Shown here piece after piece: positions 1-8,259 of a stretch of 64,000 bases of DNA. This stretch comes from JALZAQ01 sp038253885 (GTDB lineage Bacteria > Gemmatimonadota > Gemmatimonadetes > Gemmatimonadales > Gemmatimonadaceae), in the NCBI GenBank assembly GCA_038253885.1, contig JBBSGP010000007.1, positions 1 through 64,000 of the forward strand, read 5' to 3'. The position numbers and the translations under genes were made by a program. A model generated the notes under the pieces. It had not been told where the DNA came from, searched no databases, and worked only from the letters and a program-made list of their open reading frames with translations. Within the stretch, counting starts at the first letter, position 1. Each line of letters begins with the position of its first letter.

Positions 1-2
1 AA

Positions 3-113
3 GGAATCACACGCTGGATTCACAAGTACCGTCATACTCGCGAGCAGCTCGCGCTCGGCGGTGTGGCCCCGCTGGAGTACCGGGCCCTGCTACTCCACAA
101 ACTCGCGGCATGA
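3..113 (+). CDS. IS3-type transposase, C-terminal end (partial)
   Basis: The window opens inside a reading frame that gives 36 residues before a TGA stop. The string WIHKYRHTREQLALGG followed by PLEYR fits the end of the integrase-type catalytic domain of IS3-family OrfB transposases, where a W-I-x-x-Y-N-x-x-R-x-H-x-A-L-G-x-x-x-P-x-x-Y pattern is usual. The stop lies 23 bases before a plausible terminal inverted repeat, a normal layout for this family. Only the tail is visible, so the DDE residues, the frameshifted OrfA and activity cannot be judged. The family call rests on this short motif plus the adjacent IS end. Confidence 0.6.
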   Translation, partial: GITRWIHKYRHTREQLALGGVAPLEYRALLLHKLAA

Positions 114-115
114 TC

Positions 116-136
116 TGTCCGGTTTTCAGGGGGTCA
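116..136. repeat. right terminal inverted repeat of the IS3-type element
   Basis: The 21 bases end in GGGGGTCA. Read from outside inward the end is TGACCCCCTGAAAACC..., the TGA start typical of IS3-family ends. It begins just after the transposase stop. The reading frame of the neighbouring lipoprotein gene loses its own sequence exactly here. The other IS end and any target duplication lie outside the window. Confidence 0.55.
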
Positions 137-723
137 CACCATTGAGGATTCCTCTCCGGGATCAGGGGGTTTGATTCCAGCGCCCAGTTGGCACCGTCAT
201 AGTGGATGATCGTGCCCCGTTCTCCCACAACGTAGACGTCTGCCGATTTCCGACCCCAAATGTCAAAGAGGTCGATACATCGGCCGGGTGTGCCGCTGCC
301 AAGCGTGGAGTCTGACGTCGGTAGCTTGATTCTTCGCCACGCGGCGTCCGAACTCCATTGGTATAGTTGTGCGCAATCTCCGGCGAGGGCAAACAAGTCG
401 TCGGCGCTCGGAGAGTACATGCGCGTGATGTTCTCGGACGTGGGAATGAGTAGCTCCCACTGAGTCCGCCCGTTGCGCCTCCGGTAGACGCCCCCTGTGC
501 CCGACGCGAACAGTGAGCCATCCGAGCCGGCGCTGAGCTGGAAGATGCGGCCTCCGGGTATTCGCAGACTGACCTCGCCGAGAGTCGGTCCCACCACTCT
601 TCCCGGCGAGTTGCACCCGAGGACGCCGATGATCAATCCAAGCCCGTACACTGCCTTCGGGGTAACGGCGAAGCGGTGCGGCAAACAAGTTCCGCACGAA
701 GCGATCACCGGCTGCCACTCCAA
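137..723 (-). pseudogene. beta-propeller-like lipoprotein gene cut by the IS element
   Basis: About 195 codons of a secreted protein remain. Residues 25-37 form a hydrophobic segment ending in a lipobox (V-L-G-C), so the product would be a lipoprotein. The rest has short repeats with aromatic and Gly-Arg-Asn positions, and a DVYVVGERGTIIHYDG-type unit, resembling bacterial Kelch/YCF48-like propeller blades. From position 136 downward the open frame runs into the IS end (CDPLKTGQ is translated inverted repeat), so the native C-terminus is missing. The start could be the ATG at 723 or a GTG at 651 closer to the signal peptide. Function is unknown. Confidence 0.55.
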
Positions 724-912
724 GCGCGATGCTCACCGTAGCCATAGTAGACGAGCCAGCTACTCGCACAAGGGCTGTTTTAGGACATCGCTATACACTT
801 TTCGGACAATTGTTTTCTGGCTAGCGTCTTCCGGCGAAGGCCTCTGGTGGAATCCGCGGCGGAGGACAGACCCCGGGAGTGACCTACACCAACCTCCTTC
901 TGCCCGATCACC

Positions 913-944
913 AAAGGGGCACTTCTGGCAAAGGGGACACTTCT
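913..944. repeat. two imperfect direct repeats, possible relic IS end
   Basis: AAAGGGGCACTTCT (913-926) is followed three bases later by AAAGGGGACACTTCT (930-944), and then by a TTGACA at 953-958. Closely spaced copies of a transposase-binding repeat are typical of the ends of IS21- and IS481-type elements. No transposase remnant could be recognised in 724-960, so this is only a possible solo end. Apart from these repeats, 724-970 shows nothing supportable. Confidence 0.3.
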
Positions 945-974
945 ATCCGCGCTTGACAAATAGCCCGGCGACGC

Positions 975-1003
975 TTGCCACTCGCGGGAGCGCGACGTAC
1001 ACT
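975..1003 (+). promoter_or_regulatory. promoter of the metH leader
   Basis: TTGCCA (975-980), a spacer of exactly 17 bases, and TACACT (998-1003) fit a housekeeping sigma-70-type promoter. Transcription would begin near 1010, about 17 bases before the riboswitch aptamer, so the whole aptamer and the terminator would be in the RNA. Confidence 0.55.
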
Positions 1004-1026
1004 TCAGACACAGGACGACAACCGAT

Positions 1027-1077
1027 TCGTGGCGATTTACGGCAACTTGCGGCCACGTAAAACATTCGCTAAAGCGC
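1027..1077 (+). ncRNA. SAM-II riboswitch
   Basis: The RNA matches the SAM-II (metA motif) aptamer. Stem P1 is CGTGGC (1028-1033) paired perfectly with GCCACG (1052-1057). The loop begins with the conserved GATTTA (1034-1039), then TTGC (1047-1050). After P1 come GTAAAAC (1057-1063) and the pseudoknot strand TCGCTAAA (1066-1073). The order and the conserved blocks agree with the alphaproteobacterial metA riboswitch as I remember it, with a shorter loop insert. It lies directly upstream of metH, a logical target for S-adenosylmethionine feedback. A strong terminator follows at once, suggesting control by premature termination, although I could not identify the antiterminator pairing. Confidence 0.9.
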
Positions 1078-1078
1078 C

Positions 1079-1109
1079 GGCCCGGTGCCTGTGCGCGCCG
1101 GGCCTTTTT
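1079..1109 (+). terminator. intrinsic terminator in the metH leader
   Basis: GGCCCGGTGC (1079-1088) pairs with GCGCCGGGCC (1095-1104) as a 10-bp stem with one G-U pair and a six-base loop, followed by five T (1105-1109). It begins two bases after the SAM-II aptamer and ends 22 bases before the metH start, so it is well placed as an attenuator. Confidence 0.85.
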
Positions 1110-1131
1110 CTGTTCCCACGCGAGCCCCAAC

Positions 1132-4100
1132 GTGATCGATTCGCTGTCCACCACGACCCGCTCCCCGAGCTCCCCCGCCCTCCCCTCCCCGTACCTCGAG
1201 GCGCTGGCGAAACGGGTGCTCATCTTCGATGGGGCCATGGGGACGAACATCCAGCGGCAGCAGCTCACCGCGGACGACTACGGCGGCAAGTCCTACGAGG
1301 GGTGCAACGACAACCTAGTGCTCACGCGACCGGACGTGATCCGGTCCATCCACGAGTCCTTTCTGGCCGTCGGCTGCGATGCCGTCGAGACCTGCACCTT
1401 CCAGAGCACTCCCCGGCGGCTGCACGAATGGGGACTGGGCGACAGGATGCGGGAGATCAACGTCCAGGCGGCCCGCATCGCGCGCGAAGCGTGCCTGAAA
1501 TTCGCGACGCCCGATCATCCGCGCTTTGTCGCGGGCTCCATCGGTCCGTCGGGCATGTTGCCCTCGAGCGATGACCCTGCCCTCTCGGCGATCACGTACG
1601 ATGAGCTGAGCTGGAACTTTCACGAGCAGGCGGCGGCGCTGGTCGAGGGAGGAGTGGATGTCCTCCTGATCGAAACATCGCAAGACATCCTCGAGGTGAA
1701 GGCCGCAGTCGCGGGTATCGAGCGGCTCTTCGGCGAGATCGGGCGACGCGTGCCGCTCCAGGTGCAGGTGACACTCGACACCAGCGGCCGCATGCTTCTC
1801 GGTACCGACATCGCGAGCGCGATGACGACACTCGAGGGACTGCGAGTCGACGTGATCGGCCTCAACTGCTCCACGGGGCCGGAGCACATGCGCGAGCCGA
1901 TCCGCTACCTGAGTGAGAACGCCACCCTCCCGATCTCCTGCATCCCGAACGCCGGGCTGCCGTTGAACACGGGGGTTGGCGAGGCGGTGTACCCACTCGA
2001 GCCGGCGCCGATGGCGGCCGCGCTCTCCGAGTTCGTGCGCGACTTCGGCGTGCGGGTCGTGGGCGGATGCTGTGGCACCACTCCCGAGCATCTCGAGGCG
2101 ATCGTCCGCGCTGTGCGGCCACTCCCGGCCGCGGGACCCCCCGTTCTTCACCACGACCCCCACGTTCCGCGCGTCAGCTCGGCGATGCGCGCCATCACGC
2201 TGCACCAGGACCCGCCGCCGCTGCTCATCGGCGAGCGCGTGAACTCCCAGGGCTCGCGGAAGGTCAAGCGGCTGCTGCTGGCGGACGACTACGAGGGGAT
2301 ACTCGCCGTCGCCCGCGACCAGGTGGAATCGGGCGCTCACGTGCTCGACGTCTGCGTGGCGCTCACCGAGCGGTCGGACGAGGCCGAGCAGATGTCGCGC
2401 GTGGTGAAGCTCCTGTCGATGAGCGTCGAGACGCCGATCATGATCGACTCGACCGAGGCCGACGTCATTGCCCGCGCTCTGGAGCACATTCCCGGACGCG
2501 CCATCGTCAACTCCATCAACATGGAGAACGGCCGCGTGCGAATCGACGCCGTGCTTCCTCTCGTGCGGAAGCATGGCGCCGCCGTCGTCGCCCTGACCAT
2601 CGACGAGGTCGGGATGGCGAAAACGGCAGCCCGCAAGCTCGAGATCGCGAAGCGCATCCACGACATCGCCGTTTCCGAGTACGGCCTCGACGCCGGCGAC
2701 CTGATCTTCGATGATCTGACCTTCACCCTGGCGACCGGCGAGGCGGAGTGGGTGGACTCCGCCACCGAGACGATCCAGGGCATCCGGCTCATCAAGCAGG
2801 AGCTGCCCGGCGTGTTCACGAGTCTCGGCGTGAGCAACGTCAGCTTCGGGCTGGGTACCGATGCGCGCGACGTCCTCAACTCCGTCTTCCTGCACCATTG
2901 CGTTCACGCCGGTCTCGACATGGCGATCGTGAACCCGGCCCACGTGCGCCCGTACGCCGAGATCCCGGATGAGGAGCGCGCGCTGGCGGACGATCTCGTC
3001 TTCAACCGCTCCCCCGACGCGCTGCAGAAGTTCATCGAGCACTACGAGCAACGAACGAAGGGGGGCGCGTCCGCATCGGCCGTCCGGGAGCGGGAGGACC
3101 CGACCGCGGGCATGAATCCGGAGCAGCGGATCCACTGGCAGATCCTCCACCGCACCCGCGAGGGAATCGAAGCGGCGCTTGACGAGGCGGGGGTCCGCGA
3201 GCAGCCCGTGCGGCTCCTGAACGAGGTACTGCTCCCGGCGATGAAGGAAGTCGGCGACAAGTTCGGCGCGGGGGAGCTGATCCTCCCGTTCGTTCTGCAG
3301 TCGGCCGAAGTGATGAAGCGCGCGGTCAAGCATCTGGAGCAGTTTCTCGAGCGCACGGAAGGGTACACCAAGGGAAAGGTCGTGTTGGCCACGGTCTACG
3401 GGGACGTGCACGACATCGGCAAGTCACTGGTCAACACCATCCTCTCCAACAACGGATACACGGTGTTCGACCTCGGCAAGCAGGTGCCGGTGAACACGAT
3501 CATCGACAAGGCGGTCGAGGTTGGCGCGACTGCCATCGGTCTCTCGGCGCTGCTCGTCTCGACATCGAAGCAGATGCCGATCTGCGTCCAGGAGCTCGAC
3601 CGGCGGCGACTGGACTTTCCGGTGCTCATTGGCGGTGCAGCGATCAATCGCCGGTTCGGCCGCCGAGCCCTGTTCGTGGATGGCGAGCGCCCGTATGCCC
3701 CGGGAGTGTTCTACTGCAAGGATGCGTTCGAGGGGCTGGACACGATGGAGGCGTTGATCGACCCCCAGCGACGCGGCGTGCTGGTGGAGCAATCGCTCGA
3801 GGCGGCCCGCACGGACGTATTTCTCCGCACCCAGGTGGGAAAGGATATCGCCGCCGGCTCGGCGGATGGCGCCCGAAGCGACGTGTCGTCCGTCAATCCG
3901 ATTCCGCGGGCGCCCTTCCTCGGCACCCGAGTGCTGCGCGACATCCCGCTCGGCGAGATCTTCGAGCTGCTGGACCTCGACGAGCTCTTCCGGTTGCAGT
4001 GGGGAGGACGGGGATCGGGCGAGGTCTATGACCGGGTCGTGCGCGAGGAATTTCGTCCCGCGCTCGCGCGGCTGTCAGCGAGCGCCGAGCGCGATGGATG

Positions 4101-4779
4101 GCTGCGCCCGCAGGCGGTGTACGGATACTTCCCTGTCCAGTCGTCGGGCAACGATCTCCTCGTCTACGATCCGGCCGGCTTCGGCAGCGATGGAGGCTCG
4201 CTGCGCGAGATCGGTCGCTTCCATTTCCCGCGACAGGAAGGGCGCGAGCGCCTCTGCCTGGCGGACTACTTCCGATCGGTGGAGTCGGGACAGGTGGACG
4301 TGGTGGCGTTCCAGATCGTGACGGTGGGCGATGCCGCGAATCAGCGCTACGCGGCGCTGCACGCGGCGGGGGAATACAGCGAAGGACTCTATCTCCACGG
4401 CCTGGCGGTCGAGGCCGCCGAAGCCGTCGCGGAATGGCTGCACCGGCGCATCAGGCGCGAGCTGGGAGTCGACGAGTCCCAGGGCAAGCGTTACTCGTGG
4501 GGGTATCCCGCCTGCCCCGATCTCGACGGTCACGGCGTCCTCTTTCGAATCCTCCCGGCAGCGGAGGCGCTCGGAATGGAGCTGACCGAGTCGTATCAGC
4601 TCATCCCTGAGCAGTCCACGGCGGCGATGGTGGTCCATCATCCTGAGGCCAGGTACTACGCGGTCCGCGGCGCCGGCGAACAAGGGGCGAGCGCGTCGGC
4701 GGATCGGGCGCTGGACCGCTCGGTCACCGAGGGTGCGAGTGCTTCCCCGGCAGTACCCGCCGCTCCGGTGGCGAAGTGA
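1132..4779 (+). CDS. metH: cobalamin-dependent methionine synthase
   Basis: MetH transfers the methyl group of 5-methyltetrahydrofolate to homocysteine through methylcobalamin in the cytoplasm. All modules are present over 1215 residues (E. coli 1227). The homocysteine domain (about 1-330) has zinc ligands Cys246, Cys313 and Cys314. The pterin domain begins near 360 (GERVNSQGS). The cobalamin cap and binding domains (about 650-885) carry D758-x-H760-x-x-G763, with His760 as lower cobalt ligand. The reactivation domain (about 930-1200) has RYSWGYPACPDL near 1119. The GTG start has no strong ribosome site but is the only start before the conserved FDGAMGT block. The C-terminus ends in an Ala/Ser-rich tail. 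The gene is preceded by a SAM-II riboswitch and terminator, so it is probably repressed by S-adenosylmethionine. Confidence 0.97.
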   Translation: MIDSLSTTTRSPSSPALPSPYLEALAKRVLIFDGAMGTNIQRQQLTADDYGGKSYEGCNDNLVLTRPDVIRSIHESFLAVGCDAVETCTFQSTPRRLHEWGLGDRMREINVQAARIAREACLKFATPDHPRFVAGSIGPSGMLPSSDDPALSAITYDELSWNFHEQAAALVEGGVDVLLIETSQDILEVKAAVAGIERLFGEIGRRVPLQVQVTLDTSGRMLLGTDIASAMTTLEGLRVDVIGLNCSTGPEHMREPIRYLSENATLPISCIPNAGLPLNTGVGEAVYPLEPAPMAAALSEFVRDFGVRVVGGCCGTTPEHLEAIVRAVRPLPAAGPPVLHHDPHVPRVSSAMRAITLHQDPPPLLIGERVNSQGSRKVKRLLLADDYEGILAVARDQVESGAHVLDVCVALTERSDEAEQMSRVVKLLSMSVETPIMIDSTEADVIARALEHIPGRAIVNSINMENGRVRIDAVLPLVRKHGAAVVALTIDEVGMAKTAARKLEIAKRIHDIAVSEYGLDAGDLIFDDLTFTLATGEAEWVDSATETIQGIRLIKQELPGVFTSLGVSNVSFGLGTDARDVLNSVFLHHCVHAGLDMAIVNPAHVRPYAEIPDEERALADDLVFNRSPDALQKFIEHYEQRTKGGASASAVREREDPTAGMNPEQRIHWQILHRTREGIEAALDEAGVREQPVRLLNEVLLPAMKEVGDKFGAGELILPFVLQSAEVMKRAVKHLEQFLERTEGYTKGKVVLATVYGDVHDIGKSLVNTILSNNGYTVFDLGKQVPVNTIIDKAVEVGATAIGLSALLVSTSKQMPICVQELDRRRLDFPVLIGGAAINRRFGRRALFVDGERPYAPGVFYCKDAFEGLDTMEALIDPQRRGVLVEQSLEAARTDVFLRTQVGKDIAAGSADGARSDVSSVNPIPRAPFLGTRVLRDIPLGEIFELLDLDELFRLQWGGRGSGEVYDRVVREEFRPALARLSASAERDGWLRPQAVYGYFPVQSSGNDLLVYDPAGFGSDGGSLREIGRFHFPRQEGRERLCLADYFRSVESGQVDVVAFQIVTVGDAANQRYAALHAAGEYSEGLYLHGLAVEAAEAVAEWLHRRIRRELGVDESQGKRYSWGYPACPDLDGHGVLFRILPAAEALGMELTESYQLIPEQSTAAMVVHHPEARYYAVRGAGEQGASASADRALDRSVTEGASASPAVPAAPVAK

Positions 4780-4808
4780 GATCCGGAGCGGGACGGTGCG
4801 GCGACTCT

Positions 4809-6326
4809 CTATCGCCTTCCGGGAGTTCCGTCGACGCGCAGCAACTTGACCTGCGCCGCCAGCGCGCGGAGACCGCCGGCAGTGATGTAGATGGGCCGCG
4901 TCGTGCTGGCGAGGGCGTTGTTCTGCGGCGGCATCTCCGTGCCGGACGTGAAAGTGCCGGGGTCAGGCGGTGCGAACAGCAGGGCGACGGTGATGGAGGT
5001 CGATTGTCCGGGAGCCAGCGAGCTGATGGGGCCCACCGACCATCCGGTGTAGCTGTTGGTCGACCCCTCGGTGTCGCAGACCAGCGCGATGCTCGAGTTG
5101 ACGCAGAGACTGTTGATCGGCTGCGCCCGGCCAGCCGAGAGCAGAGCGTACGAGGAGTCCTCTTTGGCCCGTCCAGTGGACGCCGCGGAGTCGAGCCAGG
5201 TCGGCGCCGACACAATGCGACTGGTGACGATGCCTTTGGCTGTCGTGCCTGGGGGACCATCTATGAGCTGGATGCCGAAGAGTCCCGGCCGGGCCGCAAA
5301 ACTGGCGCTCATGCTCGAGCCCGTAAACCTCTGGTCGTAGGTCACCAGCAGAGATTCGGCGGGGAAGAGCGTCGAGTTGTCATCATTGTTCTCATCATTG
5401 ATGATTCCACCGATGTTCGCATCCCAGAAAGGAGCCAGGTACACGTCCATGAGCGTGTGGCCCGCGACCGGCTCCTCGCGGTGGACAAAGCGAAAACTGT
5501 CAGTGGCGCTGATATTCTTCACGTCGAAGCGCACCAGCATCGCGTTCGGTTGGGAGGACGGCAGGAGCGCGGTGATCCGCACGTCGAGCCCGAAATTTTG
5601 GCCAGGTCGATCGTCGGCGGCGAGCGCGGGGTTCAGCTTGGGAAAGATCGGAACGTGTCGGCCATCGGTCCACACGTCCTCCTGCCAGCGCGAGCTGTCG
5701 CCCGGGATCGGGTGAAGACGCTCGTGGGGCAGATAGTCACCCGGGACGTAGAGTCCCATGGCGAGGGTATCCGATCCACCGCTGCGCGGGCGCAGTGCCG
5801 CAATCAGCAGCTTGCCATGAAAGACATACGCGTTGCGCACCGCCGTGCCGGAGTCCGGCCACGTAAGACCGAACGCCCCGGGATCCACCTGGACCGTGCA
5901 GATATCCCCGAAGTCGCTGGTCGGACAGAAGATGAGTGTGTGCTTCTGCCAGTTGATCGCGTTCCTCCCAGAGCACGGCGTCCGATCGTACTGGATGAGC
6001 CGGCAGGACGGCGCCTGGAAGATCGGCACGACGGCTACGTTCCCGTCCGGATTCACATCGAAGCTGAAGGAGTGCGGCAGGTAATCGATCGACAGGCGCG
6101 CGACGAATGTGTGCGTTCCGCGCGGGACCGAGAGGAGGGAGTCGCCCGGCAGGTTCACACGCACGGTGCCGTCCATCACGACTTCGGCGCGAACGGTGTC
6201 GGTTCCGACGACTGGGACGGTGAACTTGATCGTGACCGGTGTGGTGGGCTTGGTGCTCTTGTCGCTGCTGCAGCCGATGACCAGCAGCGCCGAGGCGATC
6301 AGAGGACAGAAAAACGAGAGTCGCAT
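4809..6326 (-). CDS. lipoprotein of unknown function
   Basis: The product is about 505 residues. It starts with a signal peptide whose lipobox (L-V-I-G-C) places the lipidated cysteine at residue 19, so it is exported and probably anchored in a membrane. The ATG at 6326 gives a compact signal peptide; a TTG at 6350 would add eight residues. The mature part is rich in beta-type sequence, Pro and Gly, with several Cys that could form disulfides, and no catalytic motif was recognised. It lies between metH (convergent, 29 bases apart) and the MTHFR fusion gene (divergent, 35 bases), and nothing suggests a role in methionine metabolism. Confidence 0.75.
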   Translation of the reverse strand: MRLSFFCPLIASALLVIGCSSDKSTKPTTPVTIKFTVPVVGTDTVRAEVVMDGTVRVNLPGDSLLSVPRGTHTFVARLSIDYLPHSFSFDVNPDGNVAVVPIFQAPSCRLIQYDRTPCSGRNAINWQKHTLIFCPTSDFGDICTVQVDPGAFGLTWPDSGTAVRNAYVFHGKLLIAALRPRSGGSDTLAMGLYVPGDYLPHERLHPIPGDSSRWQEDVWTDGRHVPIFPKLNPALAADDRPGQNFGLDVRITALLPSSQPNAMLVRFDVKNISATDSFRFVHREEPVAGHTLMDVYLAPFWDANIGGIINDENNDDNSTLFPAESLLVTYDQRFTGSSMSASFAARPGLFGIQLIDGPPGTTAKGIVTSRIVSAPTWLDSAASTGRAKEDSSYALLSAGRAQPINSLCVNSSIALVCDTEGSTNSYTGWSVGPISSLAPGQSTSITVALLFAPPDPGTFTSGTEMPPQNNALASTTRPIYITAGGLRALAAQVKLLRVDGTPGRR

Positions 6327-6361
6327 GAGGACGGGGAAGAGGATACTCAAGGGTATCGACG

Positions 6362-8233
6362 GTGACTGAGCCTCGCAACGTGGATTGGCTGCTCGAGCCC
6401 GATCGCATCGTCATCTTCGACGGCGCGATGGGGACGATGCTCTACGCCAAGGGCGTGTTCATCAACCAGTGCTACGACGAGCTGAACGTCCGCAGCCCCG
6501 ATCTGGTGTGCGAGGTGCATCGCGCGTACGTGAAGGCCGGAGCCGAGGTGCTCGAGACGAACAGCTTCGGGGCGAACCGGCTCAAGCTCGCCCAGTACGG
6601 ACTGGAGGCACAGGTCGGCGAGCTGAATCGCCGGGCGGCGCAGCTGGCGCGCGAAGCCGCGGGAGATCGGGCGTGGGTGGCGGGGGCGGTCGGCCCGCTC
6701 GGCGTGCGCATCGAGCCCTTCGGTCCGACGAGCCGGGACGAGGCGCGCCAGATCTTCTTCGAGCAGCTCACCGCGCTGCGCGAGGGAGGCGCCGACATGT
6801 TCCTGCTCGAGACCTTTGGCGACGTCGACGAGATCGAGCAGGGCATCCTCGCGTGCCGCGCGGTGGATCCGGCGATCCCGGTGATCGCCCAGATGACAAT
6901 CGGACCGGATTGCCGGACCCCCTTTGGCGCGTCGCCCGAGGATCTAGCGCGAGCGCTCGACGGCTGGGGCGCCGATGTGGTCGGGCTCAACTGCTCCGTG
7001 GGCCCACAGGCAATCCTCGAGGCGTTGGAGCGCATGGCGACGGTGACGCGGCGCAAGCTGAGCGCGCAACCGAACGCCGGAATGCCCCGCGACGTCGCCG
7101 GGCGCACGATGTACATGGCAAGCCCCGAGTACATGGCGAGCTACGGCCGGCATCTGATCCACGCGGGCGTCAAGGTGCTTGGCGGCTGCTGCGGCACGAC
7201 GCCGTCGCACATCAAGGCGCTCGTAGAGGGGATCCGTCCCCTCGTTCCGCGTCACCGGTGGCAGGGGAAGCCGGCTGCGGAGTCGACGCCGACCGACGGG
7301 GCGCCGGCGGCTCCGACCGGGCGCGAACCGATCCCGTTCAGAAACCGGTCGCGCTGGGCGTCCAAGCTCGCCGGCGGTGAGTTCGTGAGCTCGGTGGAGA
7401 TCGTGCCGCCGCGCGGCGTGGACGCCTCGAAGATGCTGGAAGGGGTCGGCGCGTTGCAGCGCGCGGGAGTCGACGCGGTGAACGTGCCCGATGGGCCGCG
7501 GGCGCAGAGCCGGATGGGGGCGCTCCTCACGGCGCTGCTCATCGAGCAGCGCGTCGGTATCGAGACAGTCGTCCACTACTGCTGTCGCGACCGCAATCTG
7601 TTGGGCATGCTGAGCGATCTGCTCGGCGCGTCGGCCGTCGGGCTGCGCAATCTGCTCATCATCACCGGTGACCCGCCGAAGATGGGTCCCTATCCGGACG
7701 CGACCGCGGTGTTCGACATCGACTCAATCGGGCTCACGAATCTGGTGAACCGGCTGAACCACGGGCTGGATCCTGGCGGGAATGCCATCGGGCAGCCCAC
7801 GGCGTTCGCGATCGGCGTCGGAGTCAACCCGGCGGCGCTGGACCCCGTTCAGGAGCTCCGCCGGTTCGAATGGAAGGTGGATGCCGGGGCCGAATACGCC
7901 ATCACGCAGCCGGTGTTCGACCCTGTTCAGCTCGAGCGCTTTCTCGAGCGCATCGCGCATGTGCGAATTCCCATCATCGCCGGCATCTGGCCGCTGGTGT
8001 CATCCCGCAACGCCGAGTTCCTGGCGAACGAAGTGCCGGGAGTCGTGGTGCCGGAGGAGATCATCACTCGCATGCGCCGCGCGAACGAAGCGTCCAAGGA
8101 GCACGCGGTCGCCGAAGGCTGCGCGATCGCCCGCGAGATGCTGGAGCGAGTCCGCGGCGCCGTGCAGGGAGTGCAGGTCTCGGCACCCTTCGGCAAGGTG
8201 GAGCTCGCGCTCGACGTCTTTGGGCAGCGCTGA
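6362..8233 (+). CDS. bifunctional homocysteine S-methyltransferase / methylenetetrahydrofolate reductase
   Basis: This 623-residue protein joins two enzymes. Residues 1-300 are a homocysteine methyltransferase domain with zinc ligands Cys211 and the pair Cys276-Cys277 (GGCCGTTPSH). Residues about 335-615 are a MetF-type TIM barrel, with FVSSVEIVPPRG at its start, ITGDPPKMG in the middle and YAITQPVFDP later, which reduces methylenetetrahydrofolate to methyltetrahydrofolate using FAD. This YitJ-like fusion would supply methyl groups to the neighbouring MetH and may also methylate homocysteine. The GTG start at 6362 has AAGGG eight bases upstream. No riboswitch precedes it. The first domain duplicates the activity of the MetH N-terminus. 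Confidence 0.93.
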   Translation: MTEPRNVDWLLEPDRIVIFDGAMGTMLYAKGVFINQCYDELNVRSPDLVCEVHRAYVKAGAEVLETNSFGANRLKLAQYGLEAQVGELNRRAAQLAREAAGDRAWVAGAVGPLGVRIEPFGPTSRDEARQIFFEQLTALREGGADMFLLETFGDVDEIEQGILACRAVDPAIPVIAQMTIGPDCRTPFGASPEDLARALDGWGADVVGLNCSVGPQAILEALERMATVTRRKLSAQPNAGMPRDVAGRTMYMASPEYMASYGRHLIHAGVKVLGGCCGTTPSHIKALVEGIRPLVPRHRWQGKPAAESTPTDGAPAAPTGREPIPFRNRSRWASKLAGGEFVSSVEIVPPRGVDASKMLEGVGALQRAGVDAVNVPDGPRAQSRMGALLTALLIEQRVGIETVVHYCCRDRNLLGMLSDLLGASAVGLRNLLIITGDPPKMGPYPDATAVFDIDSIGLTNLVNRLNHGLDPGGNAIGQPTAFAIGVGVNPAALDPVQELRRFEWKVDAGAEYAITQPVFDPVQLERFLERIAHVRIPIIAGIWPLVSSRNAEFLANEVPGVVVPEEIITRMRRANEASKEHAVAEGCAIAREMLERVRGAVQGVQVSAPFGKVELALDVFGQR

Positions 8234-8244
8234 CACTCGATGTC

Positions 8245-8259
8245 TGTTACAATTGCGGC
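8245..8259 (+). promoter_or_regulatory. extended -10 promoter, likely leaderless transcript
   Basis: TG (8245-8246), one base, then TACAAT (8248-8253) form an extended -10 element. Six bases separate it from the ATG at 8260, the usual distance to a transcription start. There is no ribosome-binding site in front of the ATG, so the mRNA probably begins with the start codon. Confidence 0.5.

Noticed and set aside
1315..3411. Long open frame on the minus strand inside metH (698 codons)
   Set aside because: It is a shadow of the high-GC metH frame; it has no recognisable domain and a His/Arg-rich antisense composition.
6327..6361. A second SAM riboswitch before the MTHFR fusion gene
   Set aside because: Only 35 bases separate it from the divergent gene and none of the SAM-II blocks are present.
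4776..6365. Open frame of 529 codons on the plus strand opposite the lipoprotein gene
   Set aside because: The minus-strand frame has a lipobox and a protein-like composition, whereas this one is Arg/Gly-rich and begins inside the metH end.
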